Below are positions 52,445 to 61,161 of a DNA stretch of 64,000 nt, piece by piece (the first letter of the stretch is position 1; every line of letters begins with the position of its first letter). Below the pieces are notes generated by a model. That model made no database searches. It was not told the origin of the DNA and saw only the letters and a list, made by a program, of their open reading frames with translations. The position numbers were made by a program, and so were the translations under genes. Source of the stretch: Pseudanabaena sp. PCC 6802 (GTDB taxonomy: Bacteria; Cyanobacteriota; Cyanobacteriia; Pseudanabaenales; Pseudanabaenaceae); the NCBI RefSeq assembly GCF_000332175.1, contig NZ_KB235911.1, forward strand, positions 1 to 64,000, given 5' to 3'.

Positions 52445-53214
52445 GGTAGCTCCTCCAGGTACGAGGCAACCTGCTCCAGCACTTCTAGAGCAGGATGCTT
52501 GGGACTGTGCTTTAGTAAGGGAATATGTTCTTCGGCAGCATCGGCAAAAGCCGTGGCTCGCACAATCGGATCGAATACCTTGCCATATTCGGACATTTGC
52601 GTTTGGATGGCTTCCAGCGCCCGTACGTCCTGTGAGTTACGCGAGGCAAACATAGTAGGAATAAATCCCGCAATCTTCAGCGATCGATTGGCGCGCGATC
52701 GCACTCTGGCAAACGTCCCCAGCAGCATTTCCGTACCGCAAAAAGCTTTGTATTGGGTTTGTACAGGTACCAACACATAATTAGCCGCCACCAGCGTAAT
52801 GTAGCTTAAAATTCCCAAACTGGGCGGACAGTCTACCAGAATAAAATCATAGTCTTTACGAACAGGTTTGAGGGCATCTTGCAGGCGCAGATCGCGCATA
52901 TCGGCTGTAACTAACTCCAATTCCGCCCCGCTGAGGCGGAGATTTGACGGCACCAGGCTCATGCCATTAATATTTTTTTGCAGTACCGAAGCGATCGGTC
53001 GATCCTCGATTAAAACTTCGTAGATGGTTTGTTTTAGATCGAATGGCTCCAGACCCATAAAAAAAGTTAAAGATGCCTGCGGATCCATGTCAACCAGCAG
53101 CACGTCGTAATCTTTTTGGGCAAGACTATAGCCAATATTCATTGTGAGGCTCGATTTACCCACCCCACCAGCTTGATTAAACAGGGCAACGATCTGGCTC
53201 ATCGGCAATGCCAT
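52441..53214 (-). CDS. parA: ParA-family partition ATPase
   Basis: 257 residues: deviant Walker A (FNQAGGVGKSSLTMN), Walker A' (VDMDPQASLTF), Walker B (FILVDCPPSLG), and the C-terminal DNA-binding helices. It is the short ParA type without an N-terminal HTH, so autoregulation would fall to ParB. First gene of parAB; upstream is a long MITE. Confidence 0.93.
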   Translation of the reverse strand: MALPMSQIVALFNQAGGVGKSSLTMNIGYSLAQKDYDVLLVDMDPQASLTFFMGLEPFDLKQTIYEVLIEDRPIASVLQKNINGMSLVPSNLRLSGAELELVTADMRDLRLQDALKPVRKDYDFILVDCPPSLGILSYITLVAANYVLVPVQTQYKAFCGTEMLLGTFARVRSRANRSLKIAGFIPTMFASRNSQDVRALEAIQTQMSEYGKVFDPIVRATAFADAAEEHIPLLKHSPKHPALEVLEQVASYLEELP

Positions 53215-53355
53215 TTAAAAATGTGAAGTGAAATATAGACAATCTAATATTGCAAGTATCTGTTGACAGAGCATACAGCACTTGGGCGGTAAAATTCTAG
53301 ATAGTGATATAGCGATCGGGTTTCAGCGGTCAGGTTTTAGCTTTTTTAAAGTTTA

Positions 53356-53559
53356 TATAGAGGTTTTCAGATGAAAACGAGAAGGGGGTTTGGGGGCGTT
53401 GCCCCCAAGAAGGTGAGGCAGGGCGGTCTTGGGGGTTCCCCGCTAGAGCCACTGCCGTGTGAAACCCCTTCACCCTTGGGGGTTCCCCGCTAGAGCCACT
53501 GCCGTGTGAAACCCCTTCACCCCACTAATAAACCCTGTTCTCAATTGAAAAACGCTATA
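53356..53559 (+). repeat. Family A MITE, copy 9 (204 bp, with duplicated internal module)
   Basis: The ends TATAGAGG and CGCTATA are as usual, but the interior holds two tandem copies of a module with GGTTCCCCGCTAGAGCCACT and CCGTGTGAAACCCCTTCACC. The 157-bp copy at 2736 has one such module in inverse orientation. This explains most of the 411-bp gap before the TPR gene (53215-53625), where no gene was found. Confidence 0.85.
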
Positions 53560-53625
53560 TATAGTAGGGCTGGCATTGCCCACCTTAAAGGTATAGATAT
53601 CTAAGCAAATCACAAAATAAATTTC

Positions 53626-53943
53626 ATGTCTGAAGAATTAAATACAGCAGAAGATTACTATAACCGTGCTGTCGAACGCGGCGATGCAGGGGATTTTCAG
53701 GGAGCGATCGCTGACTATACCGCAGCGATCGCCCTAGACCCAGAATATGCGGAGGCATATTTCAATCGCGCCTACGATCGCTCTGAGATTAAAGACTACG
53801 AGGGGGCGATCGCCGACTATACCAAAGTAATCGAACTAGCACCGAATGCCGCTGAAGCTTACTTTAATCGCGGGATGGCACGCGCCAAGCTGGGTGATAT
53901 CGAAGGAGCCAGAGAAGACACTAACTACGCAAAAAACATGTGA
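53626..53943 (+). CDS. Small TPR protein
   Basis: 105 residues with two to three TPR units (DYYNRAVERGDAGDFQGAIA, AYFNRAYDRSEIKDYEGAIA, AYFNRGMARAKLGDIEGARE). No signal peptide. Likely a protein-protein adaptor of unknown partner. Confidence 0.85.
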   Translation: MSEELNTAEDYYNRAVERGDAGDFQGAIADYTAAIALDPEYAEAYFNRAYDRSEIKDYEGAIADYTKVIELAPNAAEAYFNRGMARAKLGDIEGAREDTNYAKNM

Positions 53944-53977
53944 AATCTTAAAAAGCTATTAGCTATTAGCTTTCAGC

Positions 53978-54424
53978 TTAATCAACCCAATACTCTCTAT
54001 ACAAAAGTTCATCAGGGTCGCTGCTAAATTGCCATTTGGCAGGGAATTGGTACCCTGGATAGTCTTTAGCAACGTCTCGAATAGCAAACAGCCATGCCGT
54101 ATCAAAAGATTCACCCCATATACTTTTCAAGCTAGGCGAATCCGATAACAACCATATAATTTGCTTGCGTTGCTCCCTAATTGTGCGTTCCCAGCCATTA
54201 AAATCATTGGGTAGATTGACGTACAAGCGCTTAAGTAGATGTTCGATTAAAGTGTTGAGTCGATTTCTTAGTTGCTGCCGTTCGGATCTTCCCAAAGCCT
54301 CTAGTTCCTCAATTAAATTTTCCCAGTCTATCTCGCTGAATTGTTGCGATCGCAATTTCTCAACAGTTTGCGACAACCACAAATGATAGTCTTGCTCGTA
54401 AAGCGTCTTGTTAACTGCAATCAT
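53978..54424 (-). CDS. DUF29-family protein
   Basis: 148 residues with DYHLWLSQTVEKLRSQQFSE, DWENLIEELEALGRSERQQL and RLNTLIEHLLKRLY, typical of DUF29, a family common in cyanobacteria. Function unknown. Confidence 0.88.
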   Translation of the reverse strand: MIAVNKTLYEQDYHLWLSQTVEKLRSQQFSEIDWENLIEELEALGRSERQQLRNRLNTLIEHLLKRLYVNLPNDFNGWERTIREQRKQIIWLLSDSPSLKSIWGESFDTAWLFAIRDVAKDYPGYQFPAKWQFSSDPDELLYREYWVD

Positions 54425-54460
54425 AGCGATTATTCCTATACATTTTTATTGAATTGATAT

Positions 54461-54564
54461 GCATTGACGGGTTATATATAGGAGCAGGTTTAGCTAAAAC
54501 TTCCTGACTTAAACGAGTAAAGCCTTTACAAAACCTGCCCCTGCCCCTACTGCGCCTACGTCAA
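54461..54564. repeat. 104-bp inverted-repeat element
   Basis: Outer arms CATTGACG/CGTCAATG enclose a second inverted pair GCAGGTTT/AAACCTGC. It resembles a MITE or long hairpin of a family different from A-C. Only one copy was found in the window. Confidence 0.45.
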
Positions 54565-54584
54565 TGGATTTCTACATCAGCAAA

Positions 54585-55364
54585 TTACGTGCGATCTTCT
54601 TTAGAAAGTTTCTCCAGGTCGGGTAATTGCATCAGCTCTCTTTCTTTTTCTCGAATCGTCAGCGGCAACATCACTGGTTTGGCTTGCTCGATCCAGCAGC
54701 TCGCCACAGGTAGGGTTTCTTCGAGATCGTCGAGCGGTCTAGGAATAATCATCAGGGTGTGAAACTCGCCAATCCTTTCGGCTTCATACATGCCAGCTTC
54801 GATCGCCACTGCCACATCCGCCACCGAACCGCGCACGATCGCCGTACATAAACCAGCCCCAATCGTCTCGTAGGCAGCCAGATGCACTTCCGCCGACTTG
54901 AGCATGGCATCCGCCGCCCCCACCATCGCCGGGAAGCCACGCGTCTCCAATAGGCCAATCGCTTGATTATTGAGGCGACTGTATTCACCATTGGCATACT
55001 GACTGAGGCGGCTGTTAATCGGTAACACCGCATCCAGGTTAGGAAACGGTCGCGGAATCACCGAGGTAGAAATAAGCTGACCGAACTGCTCCGCCGTCTC
55101 CACGCCCGCCTGCACCGCCAGCCTCACATCCGTAATTCTGCCGCGCACGATCGCCGTGCAATGCCCCGATCCAATTTTCTCGTAGCCCACAAAAGTCACC
55201 GCCGCCGACTTCAGCATCATATCCGCCGTACCGATAATAGCGGGGAAACTACTGACCGAAATCATGCCTAAAGCCATCTCGCGCAGATCGAGATCTTTTC
55301 TAGCTCGCCGAGCGGTTGTCATTCTAGTTGTCATTCTATCCGTATCAGCTATTGGGTCAGCCAT
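54585..55364 (-). CDS. ccmO: Carboxysome shell protein CcmO (tandem BMC domains)
   Basis: 259 residues with two BMC domains, AVTFVGYEKIG...CTAIVRGRITDVRLAV and VHLAAYETIGAGLCTAIVRG, each beginning near ALGMISVSSFPAIIGTADMM / AIGLLETRGFPAMVGAADAM. The tandem fusion is the CcmO hallmark; it forms part of the beta-carboxysome facets or edges and is required for shell assembly. The ATG at 55364 is preceded by AGGGAGGT and starts MADPIADTD. No other ccm gene is near. An RHH protein gene lies directly upstream. Confidence 0.9.
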   Translation of the reverse strand: MADPIADTDRMTTRMTTARRARKDLDLREMALGMISVSSFPAIIGTADMMLKSAAVTFVGYEKIGSGHCTAIVRGRITDVRLAVQAGVETAEQFGQLISTSVIPRPFPNLDAVLPINSRLSQYANGEYSRLNNQAIGLLETRGFPAMVGAADAMLKSAEVHLAAYETIGAGLCTAIVRGSVADVAVAIEAGMYEAERIGEFHTLMIIPRPLDDLEETLPVASCWIEQAKPVMLPLTIREKERELMQLPDLEKLSKEDRT

Positions 55365-55368
55365 GTAC

Positions 55369-55599
55369 TCATACCTCCCTGAGATCGCTTGGCACAGGGG
55401 TATAGAGAGACGGCGAGGATACTTCACCGCTCGTATATAGCGATCCTTCAGATAACGAGCCAGTTAGCGGTTCTGGTAATTGTTTGATTAAATCCCTCAC
55501 AACTTCAGACATGGGCACGTCGTGCTGCTGCGCCAGAAGCTGAATCTTATCAAACTCGCGTTGATTTAGACGAACTCGTAAAGTTTTATCTCTTGGCAT
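55369..55599 (-). CDS. Ribbon-helix-helix (CopG-like) protein
   Basis: 76 residues starting MPRDKTLRVRLNQREFDKIQ; the beta-strand and two helices of an RHH DNA-binding fold are visible (LRVRLNQREFDKIQLLAQQH, VPMSEVVRDLIKQL), then a disordered Ser-rich tail. Its stop is 4 bases from the ccmO start, so they are probably co-transcribed. It could be an autoregulator or an antitoxin; no toxin is adjacent. Confidence 0.75.
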   Translation of the reverse strand: MPRDKTLRVRLNQREFDKIQLLAQQHDVPMSEVVRDLIKQLPEPLTGSLSEGSLYTSGEVSSPSLYTPVPSDLREV

Positions 55600-55897
55600 A
55601 TGCGATCCAGCCTGTGGTGCAGAATGTGCCACACTTCTCTCGAATAGTGTAGCAAACTTGTAGCTACAGTCTACGACCAGTGCAGTATTCTGCGAAAAAA
55701 ATATCTAGATCGAGGCAAATCTGAATGGCAAAAACTCGTAGAATTGCTTATGATAGAAAGCGATCGCGAACTTCAAGAGATACGCCAGGTTTGTGCGAAA
55801 TACCACAGGAAGTCAGTCAGAGCGTCACTGTATATTTGCAACTAGGGCATAATATTGCCTTTACGTTGCCTTCATAACTTTCCTCCATAGCGCCTCT

Positions 55898-57058
55898 ATG
55901 ATTAGCAGCCCACAGAAATCTAGACAACCCAGCCTCTGGTCGGTCGCAGACACAGACAGAGCGCCCAGTTTATTTCGTCAGGAACTGCGCCGGGGCAATA
56001 CCATAGATCACTTCATCACCCCTGCGGTACCTGAAACCCAAGATATTTTGCTGTTTGCCCAAAAGACTACGTGGGAAATTTTGTGCAGGTTTAATCCCGA
56101 CATTGCCAGCCTGCACATGGTTTTGGCTTCCCATGCTTTTAAGCTCGACCAGCCCTGGTCAGGGGAATTTGACCTGGTTGGTAGCAATCTGATTGAAGAA
56201 CTAAATTGGCAGCAGCAGAGCGATGTAACGCAAGCAGAACTGTTCGATCGCATTGCCCATGCAGCTTGGGTTTTAAGCGGTCTGGCTGTCAAACTGCTCT
56301 GGAGCGAAAATACACCTAACAGCAGTAAAGACAATACACCACAGAGCAGCATCGATCACGCCCGTCTTTGGCACGTACCACTAATTCGGGAACACGGTCA
56401 TGCCAACTTAGCAGGTGAAATCGAAGAATCACAAGATTTAGCCCTGTCGATCGAAGTAGGGGCTTGGCCAGAGCATTTTGGCAACAAAGATGCGGCGGCG
56501 GAGTTCGACTGGATGTGTCAACAAGTTTTAAGGATCGATCCCAGGCAGTATGAGCTAGCTTTCCGCATTGCTGTGTACGCGTTTATGTCACAGCATATAA
56601 ATGCTAGATCTGAGTTTCGCCTGCGTCACCTGATTAAAGAAACCTTACCCCACGTTTATGTGGAGAGGTGGCAGGGCGATCGCCGACGCACGCAGGAATT
56701 CAGGCAAGAACTCAACGAGACATTTAAATTACTCGAGACTTTAGGCTGGTACGTTGATGGCTATGGCAAAGAGTCCAGGCTGGAAAATTTGCTGGCCAGT
56801 TGGGTAATAGTCAAGCCACCTAGAATTGGTTCTCAGCTAGCACGCAAACCACACAAGAAAAGAACAGTAACGGTGACCGGGGCGGAGATCAAAGCATTTC
56901 GCGAATCGCAAAACTGGAGCCAGGAAGAACTTGCCGATCGCTTAGGGGTCTCCACAGACATGGTGTCAAAAATGGAGCGCGACCTTCGCAAAATTAGCCG
57001 CCGCGTCGCAGAAACAGTGCAAAGTTGGCGATCCAAGTCTCGTACCGCAAAAATATAG
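55898..57058 (+). CDS. Large protein with C-terminal XRE-type helix-turn-helix
   Basis: 386 residues. The long N-terminal part is not recognised (TWEILCRFNPDIASLHMVLA, LIREHGHANLAGEIEE). The C-terminal 65 residues are an XRE HTH: IKAFRESQNWSQEELADRLG and VSTDMVSKMERDLRKISRRV. In cyanobacterial plasmids, proteins of this type often lie beside the CyRepA replication gene, as here. It may control replication initiation or copy number; inference. Confidence 0.75.
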   Translation: MISSPQKSRQPSLWSVADTDRAPSLFRQELRRGNTIDHFITPAVPETQDILLFAQKTTWEILCRFNPDIASLHMVLASHAFKLDQPWSGEFDLVGSNLIEELNWQQQSDVTQAELFDRIAHAAWVLSGLAVKLLWSENTPNSSKDNTPQSSIDHARLWHVPLIREHGHANLAGEIEESQDLALSIEVGAWPEHFGNKDAAAEFDWMCQQVLRIDPRQYELAFRIAVYAFMSQHINARSEFRLRHLIKETLPHVYVERWQGDRRRTQEFRQELNETFKLLETLGWYVDGYGKESRLENLLASWVIVKPPRIGSQLARKPHKKRTVTVTGAEIKAFRESQNWSQEELADRLGVSTDMVSKMERDLRKISRRVAETVQSWRSKSRTAKI

Positions 57059-57294
57059 GGTCGCAGTTAATAAAAATTAACTCTTTACTTAATATTTACA
57101 AAAGTTAATACTGTCCGGTGGTTTAGCTGTCGCGCCAGGGCAGTCACATGACTAAATCTCTTACTTGGCAAGCATTTTCACAATTTCAATCCAGTCCGAG
57201 TAAAAATACAAGCATGCCCCACATCGACCTTCTTTATACTGCAAAACAAAGGTAAAGCCTTTCCCTATCTAAATCTCAACCTAAAACACAAACT

Positions 57295-57333
57295 AATAAG
57301 CCTTGGCTGTTGCGCATACAGCCAAGGCTTATT
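57295..57333 (+). terminator. Strong 15-bp hairpin
   Basis: AATAAGCCTTGGCTG with a 9-base loop and a perfect inverse arm, followed by ATGATTATTTTAAT. It ends the HTH gene or is a structural element of the replication region. Confidence 0.75.
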
Positions 57334-57404
57334 ATGATTATTTTAATCTGAACCAAGTCCTAAAGTTTTCCAGACCTAGACTTCGATCAGACTCATCTCC
57401 TGAA

Positions 57405-57569
57405 AAGGAGGAAAACAAACCTAGTAAACGAAATTAAAGAAAGAAAGAAAGGAGGAAAGACCAACCTAAAAACCCCAATTTAGTCGCAAGCAACTAGTTC
57501 AGTTTTTAAACCCTAAAGGAGAAAAACCAACCTAAAAAACCAAATTAGCTATAACAACCAACCTAGCCC
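57405..57569 (+). promoter_or_regulatory. Repeated purine-rich leader motif before the replication gene
   Basis: Three copies of an AAGGAGGAAA/AAAGGAGAAAA block, each followed by ACAAACCTA, ACCAACCTA and ACCAACCTA (about 57418, 57463 and 57529), and a fourth ACAACCAACCTA at 57557. Further downstream lie the small stem CGTTT/AAACG and the stem CCCTTCC/GGAAGGG (57671-57688) just before the start. The whole 57059-57707 stretch has no gene. It may be the origin with iterons, or an RNA leader that controls Rep translation. Confidence 0.5.
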
Positions 57570-57707
57570 TTTAGTCTGCTTCTTTCCCGACGGGGGTTTT
57601 CACTACCTAAGAACCCTTACTTTTACAAAAATGACTCTTCAAAAAAGAAAAATCACGTTTATAAAAACGACCCTTCCAAAAGGAAGGGACTACAAATTCC
57701 TAGACCT

Positions 57708-60700
57708 ATGATAACAGAAAAATCGCTATTTCCAACACCCAAATTTGCCCCCCTTCGCAAAAACTGTCCAATTTGTCAAGGCATACGCCGCGATTGCCGC
57801 ATCAATAGGGACTCTGAGATCGTTCACTGCCGCCACGATATTTCTGCCGTCCCAGGTTTTCAGTTCATCGGGCAAGACAAAATTGGCTTTAACATGTGGA
57901 TCGCCGACGATCGCGATCGCAAACCCTACACCGCCGCGCCAAGATCGAATCGTCTAGATCGCAACCGCCGCAAAGCCTCAGCCGTTCCCCGTCTATCGTT
58001 AAGCCTGCACGATCGCGATCGCGCCATCCAGATACTCCTAGCCCAGCTAGATCTAAATCCCGCACACAGACAAAACCTCAGCGATCGCGGCTTGAGCGAC
58101 GACCAGATCGACCAGGGCATGTTCAGGAGCGTTGCCCCTGGGCAACCCATAAGTCATATCGACGCACGTTTGGCTGGCATTGACCCATCAGGGCAAAAAT
58201 TATTAATTAACCAGGCAGGTATAATTTGTCCGATCTGGGACGTATCGGGTCAAATTGTTGGTTGGCAAACCCGCTTCGATCGCGATGAAAATGGCAAGTA
58301 CCGCTGGCCGACCAGCCGCACCAAACAAAACCCCAAAGGTGCCACCGCCCACCTGCCCAATGGCGAGATGCCCCTCACCTGCTGCCGGCCCGATCAAACC
58401 CAGGCGATCGCAGGACAACACAAAATCGGTCTCGCCGAAGGTTTCCTCAAACCCTACATCGCTGCCCAAAAACTCAAAACGATCGTCATCGGCGCGGCAG
58501 GCGGTAACTTTAGCTCGTCGCCTCAAACCCTCAAAACTTATCTAGATACACTGTCCGCAGAGCTATCTACCAAAACCATTCAGCTTTACCCAGACGCGGG
58601 CGCGATCGCTAATTTCAATGTTTTGCGCCAGTACCAAAAAGCGATCGCGCTCGTCACAAGTTGGGGCTACGAAATCGAGATCGCCTGGTGGGGTCAGGCT
58701 GACAAAAGCGATCGCGACATTGACGAACTACCAGATGGTACGAGCATCGACTACATTACGCCCGATGCCTTCTTTGCCCTGTGCAGTCCAGACATGCAAC
58801 GGCGGTTAACGGATAACACGGCTGAAGACATCGGTATGTTGTATCGGCTGAAACTGTGGCTCGGCAGAGCGATCGATCGCTATCTTCCCCATCAAGGCTT
58901 CGAGGCACCACAGCCAAAACCGCCAAAACAGATCCCCACGACAATTACATACAAGCCGGGTAAGCTACCCCGTCCTCAGGACGGCAATTGCCCAGAAATT
59001 ATCATCTTTAAGCCCGGACAAAGACTCCAGCTTCTGCGCGAATTAGTCATGGCAGGCTGGCAGCATATCCTCGATCGCTCTGCCCCCGGCACCGGCAAGA
59101 GTCATGAGGCGGGCACTGCTACACCAGGGAGTTTGGGCGCGCGCCAACTGTTTTACTTCAGCCACCAGCACCGCAACCCTACCGTCGCGACGATTGAGAG
59201 CCACTATACTGATTTACCTGTACGCCACAATGGCATGAAACTAGATCGCGATCGCCAAACCCCCTCTGGCAAGCCCTGGCAAGTTTGGCCGCAAGGTGCA
59301 GAAAAGCCCGACACAACTGGTAACTGCTTCCGAACCCCGCTCTTTCATACTCTGCGTAGCAAAAATATCCCTAATATCGAGAGTGCCGACAACCCTATCT
59401 GTGCTACCTGTCACCTGCAAGCAGTCTGTCAAGGCAAATCCGGCGATGGCTTTGGGTTTAGGCACGGTCGTCGCGAGGCATTGCAGCGCGATCGCGTGCG
59501 CGCCCACCCCGACAGCGCCCCCAATTTGGACTACGACTGGGGAAATGTGGGCATTTTCTGGGACGAAGCCATCCCTACGATTTCACCCACCCATTCGATC
59601 GCGGCTCGCTTAACTGATATAGATCGGGCGATCGCAACCTTGGCAACCGAACTACCAGATCGTTATCAGGAGCTGCGCCCCGCGTTTGCAGCCATTCGCG
59701 CTCGGCTGAATGGGGAGCTAGACAAGCCTTATTACGGTTGGAGCGATCGCGATCTCAAGCAAGCTCTCGGCGAAGTGCCAGCTAATATTGCTGACATTCT
59801 CGCAGAGGTGGCAAAGGTGATGGAGCCGGATCTGAATTTCTTAGAAATGCCCGACGGTATTGACGTTAGTGCGATCGCCGGACTGACCAAAGCCGAAGCA
59901 TCGCTACTACGAAGCGCTAGCCAAAGCCTGCGGCAAGCAGACTACCAGGAGGCCAAACAACAAATCCAGGAACGCCTGCTCCTGAACTGGTTGGTGCCAT
60001 TCCTATTGGTATGGTCGGGGCAGGAGACAGGAGCATTACGCATAGATGGGGACAGACTGACGATTACAACCCGCAACAACCGACACGGTGCGATCGCCAG
60101 GGCAGCCAGATGGAACTGCTACCAGGATGCCACCGCCACCACCGAATATCTGGGTCTATGGCTGGGCATTTCGCCCCAGCAAATTATCGCGATCGCCCAG
60201 GCTCTGCCCCAACACGACAACCTGGAAGTCATTCAAGTTGGCGGCTTAGGTCTAGCAGGGAAAAACCGCTCCGAAGTTTGCGATCTGCGCATTAATGCTC
60301 TCAAGCAATCATTACAGGAAAAATATCCGGATCTCGGTGTAATCGACTGGAAAGCCAAGGCAAAATCGGGCGATGGGGCCTGGTTTGTCACCTCACGAGG
60401 CTCCAATAGTTTTGAGACGCGCAGCGCGATCGCCTCCTTTGGCATCCCCTACACCAATATCGGCAGCCTGGCAGATCGCTATATTGCTTTGACAGGGCAG
60501 GCAATCGATCGCGAAGACAATGCCGAAGATGGCTCATCTGAGTTTCAGGCATTCGTGCAGTGGACGACAAATGCGGAAATTTTGCAAGCGGTAGGTAGAT
60601 TGCGCGCCCACCTCCGACCAGAGCAAAAACTGACGTTTTACTTCTGTGCCGACTACGATCTGCCAGCCGCACTCAAGGCCAAAGCAGTCAGAGCCGTAGA

Positions 60701-61130
60701 TATTACCCCAAAAGCTGGCACTAACGCCGAGCAACTATGGCTGCAGGTAACCGATGCCTTCCAAAAAATTTACGACAATTTGGGTCGCCCCCCCACCCAG
60801 GCCGAAATTACCGACTTTGTCGGTATAAAGCAGTCGTATTTATCCAAGCTATTTACTCAATTTGCCGGAGGTTGGAAGGAGTGGCTAAAAATATTCCAAA
60901 GTCTATTAGATACTCCTTATAGGTTTTGGAATATTTCCGACCCCGACTATCAGTCCTTGGCGGAGAAATATCTACCAATCCTGGCGCACTACCCACCTAC
61001 AGACTTGCTGAAGGAATTTTGCGATATCATTGCGGCTGTAGGCTGGCAGGGCTGGCAAAGAATTTTAGGACTTACTGCTTTTGATACGCGATCGCGCTTA
61101 GCCAGAGCTATGATTAATGCTTTAACTTAG
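57708..61130 (+). CDS. CyRepA1-type plasmid replication protein
   Basis: 1140 residues. The N-terminal zinc-binding primase-like start (CPICQG, C30, HCRH) is followed by a Toprim-like region (KIGLAEGFLKPYIAAQKL, IVIGAAGGNF). Then comes a large helicase part with Walker A (APGTGKSHEAG, about residue 460) and a Walker B-like WDEAIPT (about 617). A C-terminal HTH-like region follows (RPPTQAEITDFVGIKQSYLS). This matches the primase-helicase replication proteins of cyanobacterial plasmids (CyRepA type). Its presence with parAB suggests the window is, or includes, a plasmid-type replicon. Confidence 0.85.
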   Translation: MITEKSLFPTPKFAPLRKNCPICQGIRRDCRINRDSEIVHCRHDISAVPGFQFIGQDKIGFNMWIADDRDRKPYTAAPRSNRLDRNRRKASAVPRLSLSLHDRDRAIQILLAQLDLNPAHRQNLSDRGLSDDQIDQGMFRSVAPGQPISHIDARLAGIDPSGQKLLINQAGIICPIWDVSGQIVGWQTRFDRDENGKYRWPTSRTKQNPKGATAHLPNGEMPLTCCRPDQTQAIAGQHKIGLAEGFLKPYIAAQKLKTIVIGAAGGNFSSSPQTLKTYLDTLSAELSTKTIQLYPDAGAIANFNVLRQYQKAIALVTSWGYEIEIAWWGQADKSDRDIDELPDGTSIDYITPDAFFALCSPDMQRRLTDNTAEDIGMLYRLKLWLGRAIDRYLPHQGFEAPQPKPPKQIPTTITYKPGKLPRPQDGNCPEIIIFKPGQRLQLLRELVMAGWQHILDRSAPGTGKSHEAGTATPGSLGARQLFYFSHQHRNPTVATIESHYTDLPVRHNGMKLDRDRQTPSGKPWQVWPQGAEKPDTTGNCFRTPLFHTLRSKNIPNIESADNPICATCHLQAVCQGKSGDGFGFRHGRREALQRDRVRAHPDSAPNLDYDWGNVGIFWDEAIPTISPTHSIAARLTDIDRAIATLATELPDRYQELRPAFAAIRARLNGELDKPYYGWSDRDLKQALGEVPANIADILAEVAKVMEPDLNFLEMPDGIDVSAIAGLTKAEASLLRSASQSLRQADYQEAKQQIQERLLLNWLVPFLLVWSGQETGALRIDGDRLTITTRNNRHGAIARAARWNCYQDATATTEYLGLWLGISPQQIIAIAQALPQHDNLEVIQVGGLGLAGKNRSEVCDLRINALKQSLQEKYPDLGVIDWKAKAKSGDGAWFVTSRGSNSFETRSAIASFGIPYTNIGSLADRYIALTGQAIDREDNAEDGSSEFQAFVQWTTNAEILQAVGRLRAHLRPEQKLTFYFCADYDLPAALKAKAVRAVDITPKAGTNAEQLWLQVTDAFQKIYDNLGRPPTQAEITDFVGIKQSYLSKLFTQFAGGWKEWLKIFQSLLDTPYRFWNISDPDYQSLAEKYLPILAHYPPTDLLKEFCDIIAAVGWQGWQRILGLTAFDTRSRLARAMINALT

Positions 61131-61161
61131 ACATAAGAATAGTTCGCGTGGAGAAACCTTG

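Noticed and set aside
53356-53559. A CRISPR-like repeat pair
   Set aside because: It is two tandem copies of a module inside a family A element, with no spacer pattern.
57405-57569. A CRISPR array
   Set aside because: The repeated boxes are short, unevenly spaced and imperfect, and no cas gene is present.
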